NCBI RefSeq assembly: GCF_001469955.1 | Contig: NZ_LOPU01000001.1 | Location: 16,171-80,170 of the forward strand | Reading direction: 5' to 3' | DNA: 64,000 nt | Source: Haloprofundus marisrubri | Lineage (GTDB): Archaea > Halobacteriota > Halobacteria > Halobacteriales > Haloferacaceae | Shown: positions 7,618 through 16,548 of the stretch, in pieces | Position numbering within the stretch: the first letter of the stretch is position 1 | How the letters are laid out: each line of letters opens with the position of its first letter | Notes under the pieces: generated by a model | Database searches by the model: none | The model's input: the letters and a program-made list of their open reading frames with translations, nothing else | Told to the model about the DNA's origin: nothing | Program-made: the position numbers and the translations under genes

Positions 7618-9954
7618 CTACTCGACGACGACGGTTCGGGAGTCGACGACCGGCGACAGCGGCAGTTCGGGAAACGCCGCTTCGATGCGGAACTCCAGTT
7701 CGTCCTGCGCGCCGAAAACGGCGACCGGAACGGTCGTCTGGTCCGAGAGGTAGGTCGTCTTCTGACTCATCTCGACGCCGTTGACCGTGACGCGAAGGCC
7801 CGTCCGCGCCGCGCCGCCGACGTTTTTCACCGTCACCTCGCGCATGTCGTTGTCTCCTTTAGCGATACTCTCGGGGAAGCTTCCCCACTCGATTTCGAGT
7901 CGTGGCAACGACTTCGCGCGCTGGACGACGCGTTCGGCGACGCCTTCCGAGAGACCGGCGCGAGTCAGTTCGGAGACGCCGGCGTCGACGACGTCCGCCG
8001 GCGACGCGAGACCGCCGGTCGCCAACTTGCTTGCGCGGGTCGGACCGATGCCGTCGACGGCAGTCAGCGCCGCCGCGTCACGACTGACGCCGTGTTCGAC
8101 TCTCGCCTCGATGCGCCGGGCGAGGTTCGCCGCCCGCGGCCCCGAGAACTCGTCGAGGAACTCCCGAAGCGCCGCCAGCAGTCGCAGCGCGTTTTGGCGG
8201 ATGACCCACGCGTCGCTTCTGAGGTCCGAGGGCGTCGACCCGGTCATCCCCGCGTGAAGAATGGCGAGCACTTTCCGATTGCCGTCTTCGAGAGTCGTGT
8301 CGACGCCCGAGAGTACCGAGTCGACGGCGTCCTGTTCGGCCTGCCGCGCCGACACGCTGTCGAACTCAGATGCGCCCGCGACGGCTTCGAGTACGTCGTC
8401 GACGGCGATTCGGTCGCGTTCGGCGAGGTCGGCGAAGCGCCGCGAGGTTTCGAGGCGGAGGTAGTATTTCGAGGCGAGGCGACCGAGCGTCGTCGGATTC
8501 ACGGCGAGGCTCTCGTCGGTGGCGACGAACCCGCGGTCGACGAGTGTCTCCAGCGTGTCGCGGACGCGTTCGCGGAGGCCCTCGAAGTCGTAGTCGGCGG
8601 GTTTCGACCCCGCTCGGACGTAGTAGAACGTGGTTTCGAGCCACGACATCACGTCGTCCAAATCCGCAATGGTGCCCATTGCGATTTCGGCGTTGAGATG
8701 CGAGTCGAGGTCCGCAGAAAGCCGCGACTCTATCTCCTTGCCTTCCCGCAGCAGTCGGCGGTACTTGTCGGCCTCCGAGTGGTCGCAGACGACCCAGCCG
8801 TAGCCGACGTCGTCGTAGCCGGGACGGCCCGCGCGGCCGAGCATCTGGAGGACGTCGAGGGGGCTGATGTCCACGTCGCCCTCCAAGGGGTCGTGGTGTT
8901 TCGTGTCGCGGATAACGACGCAACGGGCGGGGAGGTTGACGCCCCACGCGAGCGTCGACGTCGAGAACAACAGCTGAATCTTCCCTTCTTTGAACCACTT
9001 CTCGACGCTGTTTCGGTCGTCTTTGGCGAGGCCGGCGTGGTGGAAGCCGACGCCGTCGAGCACCGCCTTCCGGAGGCTGTCGTTTTTCAGTTCTTTGGCA
9101 TCAGTGTGGAAATCGTAGTCGCCGCGAGAGCCGATGGGGATGTCGCGCTGGCCGATTTCGTCGCGGGCTTTGCTGGCGGCCATCACAGCGTCCTGTCTGG
9201 AGGCGACGAAGACGAGCGACTGGCCCCCGTCGCGGATGTGCGGTTCCGCGAGGTCCAACGCCCGGTAGAGGCGGCGGTACTTGTCCTGAAACGGGTTGTC
9301 GCCGGGGCTGTACGTCTGGACGCTCGCGTGCAGGTCGACCGGGCGATAGTCGTCGCCGAACTCGAACGTCGTCTCGGGCACTGCGTCGAGCCACGCCGCC
9401 ACGTCACCGACGTTCGGCATCGTCGCCGACAGTGCGACGACGCGCGGGTCGCAGATGCGCCGCAGACGTGAGATAGTCACCTCGAGGACGCCGCCACGGG
9501 ATTCGGAGTCGAGCAGGTGGACCTCGTCGATAACGCAGCAATTCACGTCGGAGATGAACGAGTAGCGCGCGGAGTCGTGTTTCCGAGTGGCCGAGTCGGT
9601 TTTCTCGGGCGTCATCACGAGGATGTCGGCGCGTTCGGCGCGACGGGGGTTCAAATCGCGCTCGCCGGTGACGACGTACACCGAGTAGCCCATCGACTCG
9701 AAGCGGTCCCACTCGGCTTCCTTCTCGTTCGTCAGGGCTCGGAGGGGGGCGACGAACAGCGCCGTGCCGCCGTCGCGCAGACACTTGCAGATAGCGAGTT
9801 CCGCGAGGGCGGTCTTGCCGCTGGCGGTCGGTGCGCTGGCGACGAGGTTCTCTTCGCGTTCCATGATGGCGGGCAGCGCCTCCCGCTGCATCTGGTTGAA
9901 CTCCTCGAAGCCGAAGGCGTCGGCGAACTCGGGCACCGCCTCGGCGACCTTCAT
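7618..9954 (-). CDS. Hel308-type superfamily 2 DNA helicase (paralogue) with beta-sandwich tail
   Basis: A 778-residue ATP-dependent helicase of the Ski2/Hel308 group. Motif I APTASGKT (41-48), DEVH box (143-146), SAT motif in ALSATMPNVGD and motif VI in LGRAGRPGYD are intact, and the HhH-like DGIGPTRASKLATGG lies in the ratchet region near the end. The N-terminus (MKVAEAVPEFADAFGF, then FNQMQREALPAIM) differs from that usually seen in canonical Hel308, so this is more likely the second haloarchaeal paralogue (often called hel308b) than the main repair helicase. The last 95 residues or so (from LEIEWGSFPESI) look like a beta-sandwich (VTVKNVGGAARTGLRVTVNG), not a standard Hel308 domain. Expected role: DNA unwinding at stalled forks or in recombination; the tail is unexplained. 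Confidence 0.85.
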   Translation of the reverse strand: MKVAEAVPEFADAFGFEEFNQMQREALPAIMEREENLVASAPTASGKTALAELAICKCLRDGGTALFVAPLRALTNEKEAEWDRFESMGYSVYVVTGERDLNPRRAERADILVMTPEKTDSATRKHDSARYSFISDVNCCVIDEVHLLDSESRGGVLEVTISRLRRICDPRVVALSATMPNVGDVAAWLDAVPETTFEFGDDYRPVDLHASVQTYSPGDNPFQDKYRRLYRALDLAEPHIRDGGQSLVFVASRQDAVMAASKARDEIGQRDIPIGSRGDYDFHTDAKELKNDSLRKAVLDGVGFHHAGLAKDDRNSVEKWFKEGKIQLLFSTSTLAWGVNLPARCVVIRDTKHHDPLEGDVDISPLDVLQMLGRAGRPGYDDVGYGWVVCDHSEADKYRRLLREGKEIESRLSADLDSHLNAEIAMGTIADLDDVMSWLETTFYYVRAGSKPADYDFEGLRERVRDTLETLVDRGFVATDESLAVNPTTLGRLASKYYLRLETSRRFADLAERDRIAVDDVLEAVAGASEFDSVSARQAEQDAVDSVLSGVDTTLEDGNRKVLAILHAGMTGSTPSDLRSDAWVIRQNALRLLAALREFLDEFSGPRAANLARRIEARVEHGVSRDAAALTAVDGIGPTRASKLATGGLASPADVVDAGVSELTRAGLSEGVAERVVQRAKSLPRLEIEWGSFPESIAKGDNDMREVTVKNVGGAARTGLRVTVNGVEMSQKTTYLSDQTTVPVAVFGAQDELEFRIEAAFPELPLSPVVDSRTVVVE

Positions 9955-10069
9955 TCGGCGCTCACCAACGGAGTCGGCGAGTGTCGCAGGTGTGTGGAAA
10001 GAGGCGACGAGCGGGTCATAGCCGGAATCCGGAACCGCGGCGACAAAGGCGTTTCCTTACTCCGAGCGG

Positions 10070-11467
10070 TCAGTCGCCGCCGGAGGCGACAGAAACGGCA
10101 CGTTCGAACATCCCGTCGCTGGTCGTGTAGTAGTAGTACGCGCCGGCACCGACGGCGGCGGCGACGTTCGAGAGCGTCACCGCCCAGAAGACGGCCGAGA
10201 CGCCGAAGTCGAACAGGTACACACCGACTGCGGCGATGGGGAGTCGAACGCCCCAGTACTGTGCGAGCGAGACGACGAGACTCGTCTTCGTCTTCCGCGC
10301 CCCGTTGAAGCCGCCGAGGAACAGATACGTCGCGCCGAGCGCCCAGTAACCGAGCGCGAGAATCTGGAGGTACTGTACCGTCCATCCGAGTGCCACCTCC
10401 GAGATGTCGGGGACGAAAAGCAGCGTCAGCGACTCGGGGACGAACCACTGGACGGCCCCGATGAGACCGAGAGCGACTGCAGCGATGGCGACGCCGGTCC
10501 ACGTCGTCCGGTTGGCGCGTTCGGGGTTCTCCGCGCCGAGGTTCTGTCCGATGATGCTCTGAGAGGCCTGCTGGAGGCCGCCGGCCGGAATGAACGCGAT
10601 GCTGGCGATGCGAGCGCCGACGGTGTACGCGACGAGGCCCGCCGCCCCGCCCGCGACGGCGACGATGCCGACGATGACGACCCGGACGGCGTCCTGTGCG
10701 ATTCGCTGGCCGACGAGCGGACCGCCGACGTCTAGAATCTCACGGTACTCGGCGACGTCGAAGCCGACGTCCGCCGTCGAGAGCGAAAACGTGTCGCGGG
10801 GACCGACGGCGAGCGCGATAGCGAGCGTCATGCCGGCGGCGAACCCGGCCACCGTCGCCAGCGCCGCACCCTCGACGCCCATCTCGGGGAACACCCAGAG
10901 GCCGAGGATGAGAAACGGGTCGAGAACGAGGTTCGTCACGACGGTGACGAGCGTGACGTACAGCGCCGCACGGGAGTCACCCCACCCGGTGAACGCACCT
11001 TCGAGCGTGTCGCTGACGACGACAAAGGGCATTCCGAGGGCGTAGGTCGCCAGATAGATAGCCGCCATCTCGGCGAACGCGGGGTCGGCACCGACGAGAC
11101 GGACGATTTCGGGTGCAGCGACGTACGTGAGCGCGCCGACGACGGCAGCGAAAGCGAGACCGAGCGTCACCCCGTGGAAGGCGATGCGTCTGGCACCCTC
11201 GGGGTCGTCGCCGCCGACGCGTTGGGAGACGATGACCTGCGTGCCGACGAACGGCGCGAGCGTGACGAGGATGACGACGAGGCTGATAATCGGGTAGTTC
11301 AGCCCGACAGCGGCGACGGCGTTCTCGCCGTAGCGGCCGAGCCAGAACACGTCGACCAGTTGCTGGACGACTTGTGTGAGGCTCTGGATGACGAGCGGTG
11401 CAGCGAGGACCACCAGCGCACGGGATATCGACCCCTCCGTGATGTCCTCTGTCGTGAGGTCGAACAT
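10070..11467 (-). CDS. MATE family efflux transporter
   Basis: A 465-residue inner-membrane multidrug and toxin exporter driven by Na+ or H+. About twelve hydrophobic segments are visible in two homologous halves. The N-terminal family pattern reads LAAPLVIQSLTQVVQQLVDVFWLGRYG and is echoed in the second half at GGPLVGQRIAQDAVRVVIVG. The segment YLATYALGMPFVVVSDTLEG is also typical. The ATG at 11465-11467 is close to an AT-rich region (cattcctcatgcataataaac), a plausible promoter. It is divergent from nothing nearby and is transcribed on its own. Substrate cannot be predicted. Confidence 0.92.
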   Translation of the reverse strand: MFDLTTEDITEGSISRALVVLAAPLVIQSLTQVVQQLVDVFWLGRYGENAVAAVGLNYPIISLVVILVTLAPFVGTQVIVSQRVGGDDPEGARRIAFHGVTLGLAFAAVVGALTYVAAPEIVRLVGADPAFAEMAAIYLATYALGMPFVVVSDTLEGAFTGWGDSRAALYVTLVTVVTNLVLDPFLILGLWVFPEMGVEGAALATVAGFAAGMTLAIALAVGPRDTFSLSTADVGFDVAEYREILDVGGPLVGQRIAQDAVRVVIVGIVAVAGGAAGLVAYTVGARIASIAFIPAGGLQQASQSIIGQNLGAENPERANRTTWTGVAIAAVALGLIGAVQWFVPESLTLLFVPDISEVALGWTVQYLQILALGYWALGATYLFLGGFNGARKTKTSLVVSLAQYWGVRLPIAAVGVYLFDFGVSAVFWAVTLSNVAAAVGAGAYYYYTTSDGMFERAVSVASGGD

Positions 11468-11575
11468 CGTATTATCGTTCTCTCATTCCTCATGCATAAT
11501 AAACCTCTGCCAGTCCGTGAGTAACCATCTCCCAATCAGGAAGAAAAGAGTGTTCGAAAATCAGATATTGCTCGG

Positions 11576-12247
11576 TCAGTAGTCGTCACCGAACGAGGCG
11601 TCACCGACACGGAGCGCACTCTCGACGAGCGTCTTGTGGCCGCGGCGGAGGCGTTCGGAGAGCGCCTGCTGGGAAACACCGAGTTCGGCGGCGAGTTCGC
11701 TCATCGTCACCTCGCGGGGAACGTCGAAGTAGCCGCTTTCGGCCGCCGTGACGAGCGCCGTGTACTGGTCTTCTGTGAGGCCGAACTCGCCGCGACCCGT
11801 CGATTGCTTCAGGTCGTAGATGTTCTTGATAGAAAACGTCAGCCCCTTGTCGGTACAGAACTCGTGAGTCGCAGAGAGCGCGTCACGGGTCGGAAAGAGA
11901 ATGCGGAGATGCCACCGGTCGTCTTGGCCGTGCATCTCCATCACCGTCCCGCCCTCGTCGAGGAGGATATGCATGATGACGCGAATGTTCTCGACCCAGT
12001 TCATCCGATACAGGAGTTCGTCACCGAGGTCGTCGAGCAGTTCGGCGTCTTCGATGCTCGGGTCCGATTCGAGCGCCTCGGTTATCGTCTCCGTTTCGGC
12101 TCCCGACACGCGGACGTACGGCATCACGTGATCGGACTCGTGAGCGGCGAGGCGTACGACCTCGAACTCTGCCCCCGGAATAGAGACGAGTGCTTGACGA
12201 AGCGCGAACTCGTTGGCGGGGAGTTCGACCTCCGCGATAGTACTCAT
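11576..12247 (-). CDS. Bat-type (HTH-10) transcriptional regulator
   Basis: 223 residues from the ATG at 12245-12247 (MSTIAEVELPANEFALRQAL). The first 150 residues form the BAT-associated sensor-like domain (VELPANEFAL, a typical opening), and the C-terminal 55 residues (LTEDQYTALVTAAESGYFDV, then PREVTMSELAAELGVSQQAL) are the HTH-10 DNA-binding domain of bacterio-opsin activator relatives. Such regulators are abundant in haloarchaea and usually control few genes. It is divergent from the otsA operon and shares its 178-base control region, so it may regulate trehalose synthesis or itself (inference). A 12-base palindrome just upstream of the start is a candidate operator. Confidence 0.9.
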   Translation of the reverse strand: MSTIAEVELPANEFALRQALVSIPGAEFEVVRLAAHESDHVMPYVRVSGAETETITEALESDPSIEDAELLDDLGDELLYRMNWVENIRVIMHILLDEGGTVMEMHGQDDRWHLRILFPTRDALSATHEFCTDKGLTFSIKNIYDLKQSTGRGEFGLTEDQYTALVTAAESGYFDVPREVTMSELAAELGVSQQALSERLRRGHKTLVESALRVGDASFGDDY

Positions 12248-12258
12248 ACACACAGGGT

Positions 12259-12270
12259 CGGTCCGGACCG
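12259..12270. promoter_or_regulatory. Perfect palindrome CGGTCCGGACCG before the HTH-10 gene
   Basis: A 12-base perfect palindrome 12 to 23 bases upstream of the regulator's start codon, between a TATA-like aagttcaatt (minus strand, 12271-12280) and the ATG. Its place over the expected transcription start would suit autorepression. No protein-binding data can be read from sequence. Confidence 0.45.
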
Positions 12271-12425
12271 AATTGAACTTACTGGCGCGGTCGCGTACGC
12301 AACGAATATCGCCCGACGGGACAGTCACGTCTTGTTATATTCACGATTGTTCGTAGCGGTCGAAAGGGCGCGTATATACAGGCACAATCAGCATCCCCCT
12401 CGTCGGTGTGTTATCTACTACCGTA

Positions 12426-12809
12426 ATGGACGCACTCAGAGAGTTTATCGAAGGACGGGTGCCGAACGAGTGGGTACGTGTGCCGGGCAAGGAAGTCGCG
12501 TTCGAGCGAGAGGGAGTTCGTGTAGAGGCGAGACGGACGGCCAATCCACGTCAGTTCGGGCAAACGTGGGAGATTCGATGCCGACGGTCCGCCGGGGAAG
12601 CAGTAAGGGAGCAGACCGTTCGGTACGTCTCCTCCAGAGAGGCAGCGGTCGAAGGACTTTACGACTGTATTCGACGAGTAGAGAACGGAGAGCGTCTCGC
12701 CGAACCAGACGTCGCCAACGGGTCCCTTCCGACGGTGGGGTACACCGCCGACACGGCCGCAGAAGTGACTGCCGCGGAGGCCTCCTCACAGGTGGAACCG
12801 AGCGGATGA
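12426..12809 (+). CDS. Small haloarchaeal protein coupled to otsA (function unknown)
   Basis: 127 residues (MDALREFIEGRVPNEWVRVP). I do not recognise the family. Residues 1-90 look like a small alpha/beta fold: amphipathic start, GKEVAFEREGVRVEARRT strand pair, WEIRCRRSAGEAVREQTVRY and a final helix SREAAVEGLYDCIRRVENGE. The tail is low complexity. Its stop (TGA at 12807-12809) overlaps the ATG of otsA (12806) in an ATGA junction, a sign of translational coupling, so it probably belongs to trehalose metabolism or its control. A TATA-like gtatataca at 12372-12380 lies about 48 bases upstream, implying a short leader. Confidence 0.75.
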   Translation: MDALREFIEGRVPNEWVRVPGKEVAFEREGVRVEARRTANPRQFGQTWEIRCRRSAGEAVREQTVRYVSSREAAVEGLYDCIRRVENGERLAEPDVANGSLPTVGYTADTAAEVTAAEASSQVEPSG

Positions 12810-14344
12810 GTTCCGATACCAACGAGTCGGCGGCGGACACCGACACGCCCGTCTCGGCGTTCGAGTCCTCGCTCGTTTTAGTCTCGAACCGTCAACCGTA
12901 CAGCCACCGCTACGAGGACGACGAAATCGTCGTCGACCGGCCGGTCGGCGGTCTCACCGCCGGCCTCGACCCGGTGATGCAGCAGGTCGACGGCACGTGG
13001 ATAGCGTGGGGCGACGGTGACGCCGACGCCGAGGTGACCGACGACAACGACTGCGTCCGCGTTCCGCCGGAGGACCCGAGTTACACGCTCCGTCGGGTGT
13101 GGCTGTCCGACGAGGCCGTCGACGAGTACTACTACGGCTACAGCAACCAAGTGCTGTGGCCGCTGTGTCACGACTTGGTCGGCAAGACGAACTTCGAGGA
13201 CCGATTCTGGTCGCGCTATCAGGAAGTGAACGAGCAGTTCGCCGACGCCGTCGTCGAACAGGCCGACGAGGAGTCGGTCGTCTGGTTCCAAGATTACCAT
13301 CTCGCGCTCGCACCCTCGCACGCGCGCGAGGCGCTGCCGGAGACGACGCTGTTCCAGTTCTGGCATATCCCGTGGCCGACGTGGGACACGTTCCGCGTCT
13401 GTCCGCACCGCGAGGAACTGCTCGGCGGACTGCTCGCAAACGACCTTATCGGCTTTCACACCGAGCGGTACGTCGAGAACTTCCTCGCCTGCGTCGACGC
13501 CTGTTTCGAGGCGGCGACGGTCGACACCGACAGCGGCGAAGTCGAGTACGACGGCGAGACGACGCTCGTCCGGGCGTTTCCCCTCGGCGTCGACGCCGAG
13601 CGCATCGGCGAGTTGGCCGGCGAACGTGAGGAGACGTTCTGGCCGGAGTTCAAACGCGAGTACAGTATCCCGGACGACTCACGGGTCGCCGTCGGCGTCG
13701 ACAGACTCGACTACACCAAAGGCATCCCCGAGCGTCTCGACGCGCTCGAAGAACTGTTCGAGACGCGACCGGAGTGGCGCGAACGACTGACGTACGTCCA
13801 GAAATCGACCGAAAGCCGCTCCGATATCTCCGAGTACCAACGGCTTCAGTCGGCCGTCGACGAACGTATCGAGCGCCTCAACGAGCGGTTCGCCACGGAG
13901 TCGTGGCGGCCGGTCGTCCGCATCGAAGAACACCTGACGAACCCGGAACTGTACGGCCTGTACGCCCACAGCGACCTCGCGCTGGTCACGCCGGTCCGCG
14001 ACGGAATGAACCTCGTCGCCAAGGAGTACGTCGCCGCCCAAGCCGACGACGATACCAAAGACGGCGTACTCGTGTTGAGTCGGATGACCGGTGCCCACGG
14101 CGAACTCGGCGACACCGCAGTGACCATCGAACCGTACGACGCCCCGGAACTCGCCGGCCAGATAGAGGAGGCGCTGACGATGCCGGACCACGAGCGGAAA
14201 CGCCGAATGGACGCACTCAGAGCGTCGGTGCTGGAGAACGACCTCGACACGTGGCTGGCGTCGCTGCTCGGCACCGTCCAAGGACTTCGACGGATGAGTA
14301 CGCAAGACACCGACGACCGAAACCAACGGGAGACGAAATCGTGA
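12806..14344 (+). CDS. otsA: Alpha,alpha-trehalose-phosphate synthase
   Basis: Glycosyltransferase family 20, 512 residues, transfers glucose from a nucleotide sugar to glucose-6-phosphate to make trehalose-6-phosphate. Visible signatures: VSNRQPY and VGGLTAGLDPVM near the N-terminus, VWFQDYHLALAP, HIPWPTWDTFRVCPHREELL, GVDRLDYTKGIPERL and TPVRDGMNLVAKEYVAAQ. These cover both Rossmann halves and the phosphate- and UDP-contact residues of OtsA. The first 25 residues are an acidic haloadaptive extension. ATG at 12806 overlaps the previous stop, and its own stop overlaps the GTG of otsB (GTGA at 14341-14344), giving a tightly coupled three-gene operon. Trehalose serves as a compatible solute and protectant in several haloarchaea. 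Confidence 0.95.
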   Translation: MSSDTNESAADTDTPVSAFESSLVLVSNRQPYSHRYEDDEIVVDRPVGGLTAGLDPVMQQVDGTWIAWGDGDADAEVTDDNDCVRVPPEDPSYTLRRVWLSDEAVDEYYYGYSNQVLWPLCHDLVGKTNFEDRFWSRYQEVNEQFADAVVEQADEESVVWFQDYHLALAPSHAREALPETTLFQFWHIPWPTWDTFRVCPHREELLGGLLANDLIGFHTERYVENFLACVDACFEAATVDTDSGEVEYDGETTLVRAFPLGVDAERIGELAGEREETFWPEFKREYSIPDDSRVAVGVDRLDYTKGIPERLDALEELFETRPEWRERLTYVQKSTESRSDISEYQRLQSAVDERIERLNERFATESWRPVVRIEEHLTNPELYGLYAHSDLALVTPVRDGMNLVAKEYVAAQADDDTKDGVLVLSRMTGAHGELGDTAVTIEPYDAPELAGQIEEALTMPDHERKRRMDALRASVLENDLDTWLASLLGTVQGLRRMSTQDTDDRNQRETKS

Positions 14345-15219
14345 GCGACCAACACGACCCGAACGAGTCGGGCGACTCGGGCGACGAAGCACGCTTTCAG
14401 CCCCGAGACGGCGTCACAGAGACGATAGCCGTCCTCCAGACGCGGTTACCCGACCACCACGGGTTGCTTCTCTGTCTGGACTTCGACGGGACGCTCGCAC
14501 CCATCGTCGACGACCCGGAAGCCGCCGAGATAACGCCGACGAACGCGGAGTTAGTCGACCGACTCCGCGACGCTCCCGGTATCGAACTCGCCGTCGTCAG
14601 CGGCCGCGGCCTCGCGGACGTCCGCGGACGCGTCGACGTCGACGACGTCACTTACGCCGGTAACTACGGCATCGAGACGGACTACGGCGACGGCGACATC
14701 GAAGTCCACCCGGACGCCGCAGCAGCGGAATCGGTCGTCGAGCGGGTCCGGACGAGACTCGAAGACGAACTCGAAGACGAGGATGGCGTCGCCGTCGAAG
14801 ACAAACGCTGGACGACGACGGTCCACTTCCGGCGCGCGCCCGACCGGGCCGAGGCCGTGACCGACCGTGTGGAAGCCGTCGTCGCCGAACACGGCGACGA
14901 CCAGTTGACGACGGCATCAGGGAGAGCCATCGTCGAGATAAAGCCGGACGTGGAGACGAACAAAGGGGCGGTCGTCTCGGGGTTCGCGGCCGAAGCAGAC
15001 GGCTACCTCCCGATGTACGTCGGCGACGACGTGGGCGACCGGTCGGCGTTCGAGGCCATCGACGCCGCGGGCGGCGTGAGCGTCTACGTCGGCGACGAGG
15101 ACATCGGGGCAACGGCGACCGTCGCAAGTCCCGACGAAGTGGCGGCGCTGTTGCGGTGGATAGCCGACGACGGCGTCGACTACGTCGGCGGAAACGGAGC
15201 AGTCGACGAGACGCACTGA
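14341..15219 (+). CDS. otsB: Trehalose-6-phosphate phosphatase
   Basis: HAD-superfamily phosphatase (subclass IIB), 292 residues, removes phosphate from trehalose-6-phosphate. Motif I is CLDFDGTLAPIVDDPE. Motif II is VVSGRGLADV, followed by YAGNYGIE typical of OtsB. The catalytic Lys region is VEIKPDVETNKGAVV and motif IV is YVGDDVGDRSAFEAI. The start is GTG at 14341 inside the otsA stop (GTGA overlap), with a hydrophilic lead of about 40 residues (MSDQHDPNESGDSGDEARFQ). It completes the otsAB pathway. Confidence 0.95.
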   Translation: MSDQHDPNESGDSGDEARFQPRDGVTETIAVLQTRLPDHHGLLLCLDFDGTLAPIVDDPEAAEITPTNAELVDRLRDAPGIELAVVSGRGLADVRGRVDVDDVTYAGNYGIETDYGDGDIEVHPDAAAAESVVERVRTRLEDELEDEDGVAVEDKRWTTTVHFRRAPDRAEAVTDRVEAVVAEHGDDQLTTASGRAIVEIKPDVETNKGAVVSGFAAEADGYLPMYVGDDVGDRSAFEAIDAAGGVSVYVGDEDIGATATVASPDEVAALLRWIADDGVDYVGGNGAVDETH

Positions 15220-15275
15220 GGTCGCGCCACCCCGAGTATCATCACGTTTTTGCACGCCCACCCGTAGGGATACGT

Positions 15276-16211
15276 ATGGCTTACAGGCGGAAACCGGACT
15301 GGCTGAAGATGCGGCCGCCGTCCGGTCGCCGGTTCACCGAAATCAAGCAGACCCTCCGTGACCGTGACTTGCACACGGTCTGTGAGGAGGCGAACTGCCC
15401 CAACCTCGGCGACTGTTGGAGCGGGCGCGACGGACCGGGGACGGCGACGTTCATGCTGATGGGCGACCGCTGCTCGCGTGGCTGTAACTTCTGCGACGTC
15501 CAAACCGGAGGCATGGAGTCGCTCGACCCCGAGGAACCCGCGAACGTCGCCGAGGCCGTCGCCGAAATCGGCCTCGACTACGTCGTGCTTACCTCCGTGG
15601 ACCGCGACGACCTGCCGGACCAAGGCGCGAGTCACTTCGCACAGACGATTCGGGAGATAAAACAGCGCGACCCCGAGGTGCTCGTCGAAGTGCTGATTCC
15701 GGACTTTCAGGGTGAACCCGAACAGGTCAGAAAGATAATCGACGCCGAACCGGACGTTATCGCCCACAACATCGAGACGGTCGAACGCCTCCAGTGGCCC
15801 GTCAGAGACCGCCGCGCGAACTACGAGCAGTCGCTGTCCGTGCTCGAACAGGTCGAGCGAGAGTCGGATATCTACACGAAGACGAGTCTGATGCTCGGTC
15901 TCGGCGAGTACCACCACGAGATTTACCAGACGCTATCTGACCTCCGCGAGGCCGACGTCGACATCGTCACCTTCGGGCAGTATCTCCAGCCGTCGCGTTC
16001 GCATCTCGACGTCTTCGACTACGTCCACCCCGACGCCTTCGAGACGTGGCGACGCGTCGCCGAAGACGAGTTCGACTTCCTCTACTGCGCCTCCGGGCCG
16101 ATGGTCCGCTCGTCGTACAAGGCGGGCGAGTTGTTCGTCGACGCCCTCCTGCGCGACGGCAAGAGCGTCGAACAGGCGAGAGCGGAAGCGCGCGCCGCGG
16201 CCGGAAACTGA
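15276..16211 (+). CDS. lipA: Lipoyl synthase
   Basis: Radical SAM enzyme that inserts two sulfurs into the octanoyl group on carrier proteins. 311 residues, normal length. Cysteines of the auxiliary cluster are C36, C41 and C47 (CEEANCPNLGDC) and those of the radical SAM cluster are C66, C70 and C73 (CSRGCNFC). The closing RSSYKAGE carries the conserved serine of the family. A TATA-like cgtttttgc lies 25-31 bases before the ATG, implying a leaderless mRNA. It sits 2 kb before the pyruvate-dehydrogenase operon whose E2 needs lipoate, though with two genes between and separate start signals. No lipB or lplA gene is visible here. Confidence 0.96.
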   Translation: MAYRRKPDWLKMRPPSGRRFTEIKQTLRDRDLHTVCEEANCPNLGDCWSGRDGPGTATFMLMGDRCSRGCNFCDVQTGGMESLDPEEPANVAEAVAEIGLDYVVLTSVDRDDLPDQGASHFAQTIREIKQRDPEVLVEVLIPDFQGEPEQVRKIIDAEPDVIAHNIETVERLQWPVRDRRANYEQSLSVLEQVERESDIYTKTSLMLGLGEYHHEIYQTLSDLREADVDIVTFGQYLQPSRSHLDVFDYVHPDAFETWRRVAEDEFDFLYCASGPMVRSSYKAGELFVDALLRDGKSVEQARAEARAAAGN

Positions 16212-16272
16212 AACGGGCCCCGCCATCTCCTCTCCGGAAACACTCATATCCCCCGCGAGCGATGCGCTAGGT

Positions 16273-16458
16273 ATGGCAAGCACCCTCCTCCGTATCGCCT
16301 TCGTGTTGCTCCTGTTGTTCGTCGCGTTGAGCGTGCTGGGCTTTCTCGTCGGCCTCGTCACGACCATCGTCGACACCGTCGTAACGCTTCTCGTCCTCGG
16401 AGCGCTGCTCTACGGCTGTTACTGGCTGTTCTGGGGTCGCAGCGGGTCGAGCATCTGA
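16273..16458 (+). CDS. Small membrane protein, two transmembrane segments
   Basis: 61 residues. Almost the whole protein is hydrophobic: IAFVLLLLFVALSVLGFLVG, a short turn with TTIVDT, then VVTLLVLGALLYGCYWLFWG, ending RSGSSI. It has no charged loops or known motif. Small proteins of this shape are frequent in haloarchaea and usually lack assigned roles. It stands alone between lipA and the M20 peptidase, all on the plus strand. Confidence 0.75.
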   Translation: MASTLLRIAFVLLLLFVALSVLGFLVGLVTTIVDTVVTLLVLGALLYGCYWLFWGRSGSSI

Positions 16459-16548
16459 GCGCGCCGAGGACAGAAGAGCGAACCCAAAAGCGGACCGAAT
16501 CGCCGCCGCGTGAGCGTTTATCACACCCCGACGTGAGCGTAGCGCACG

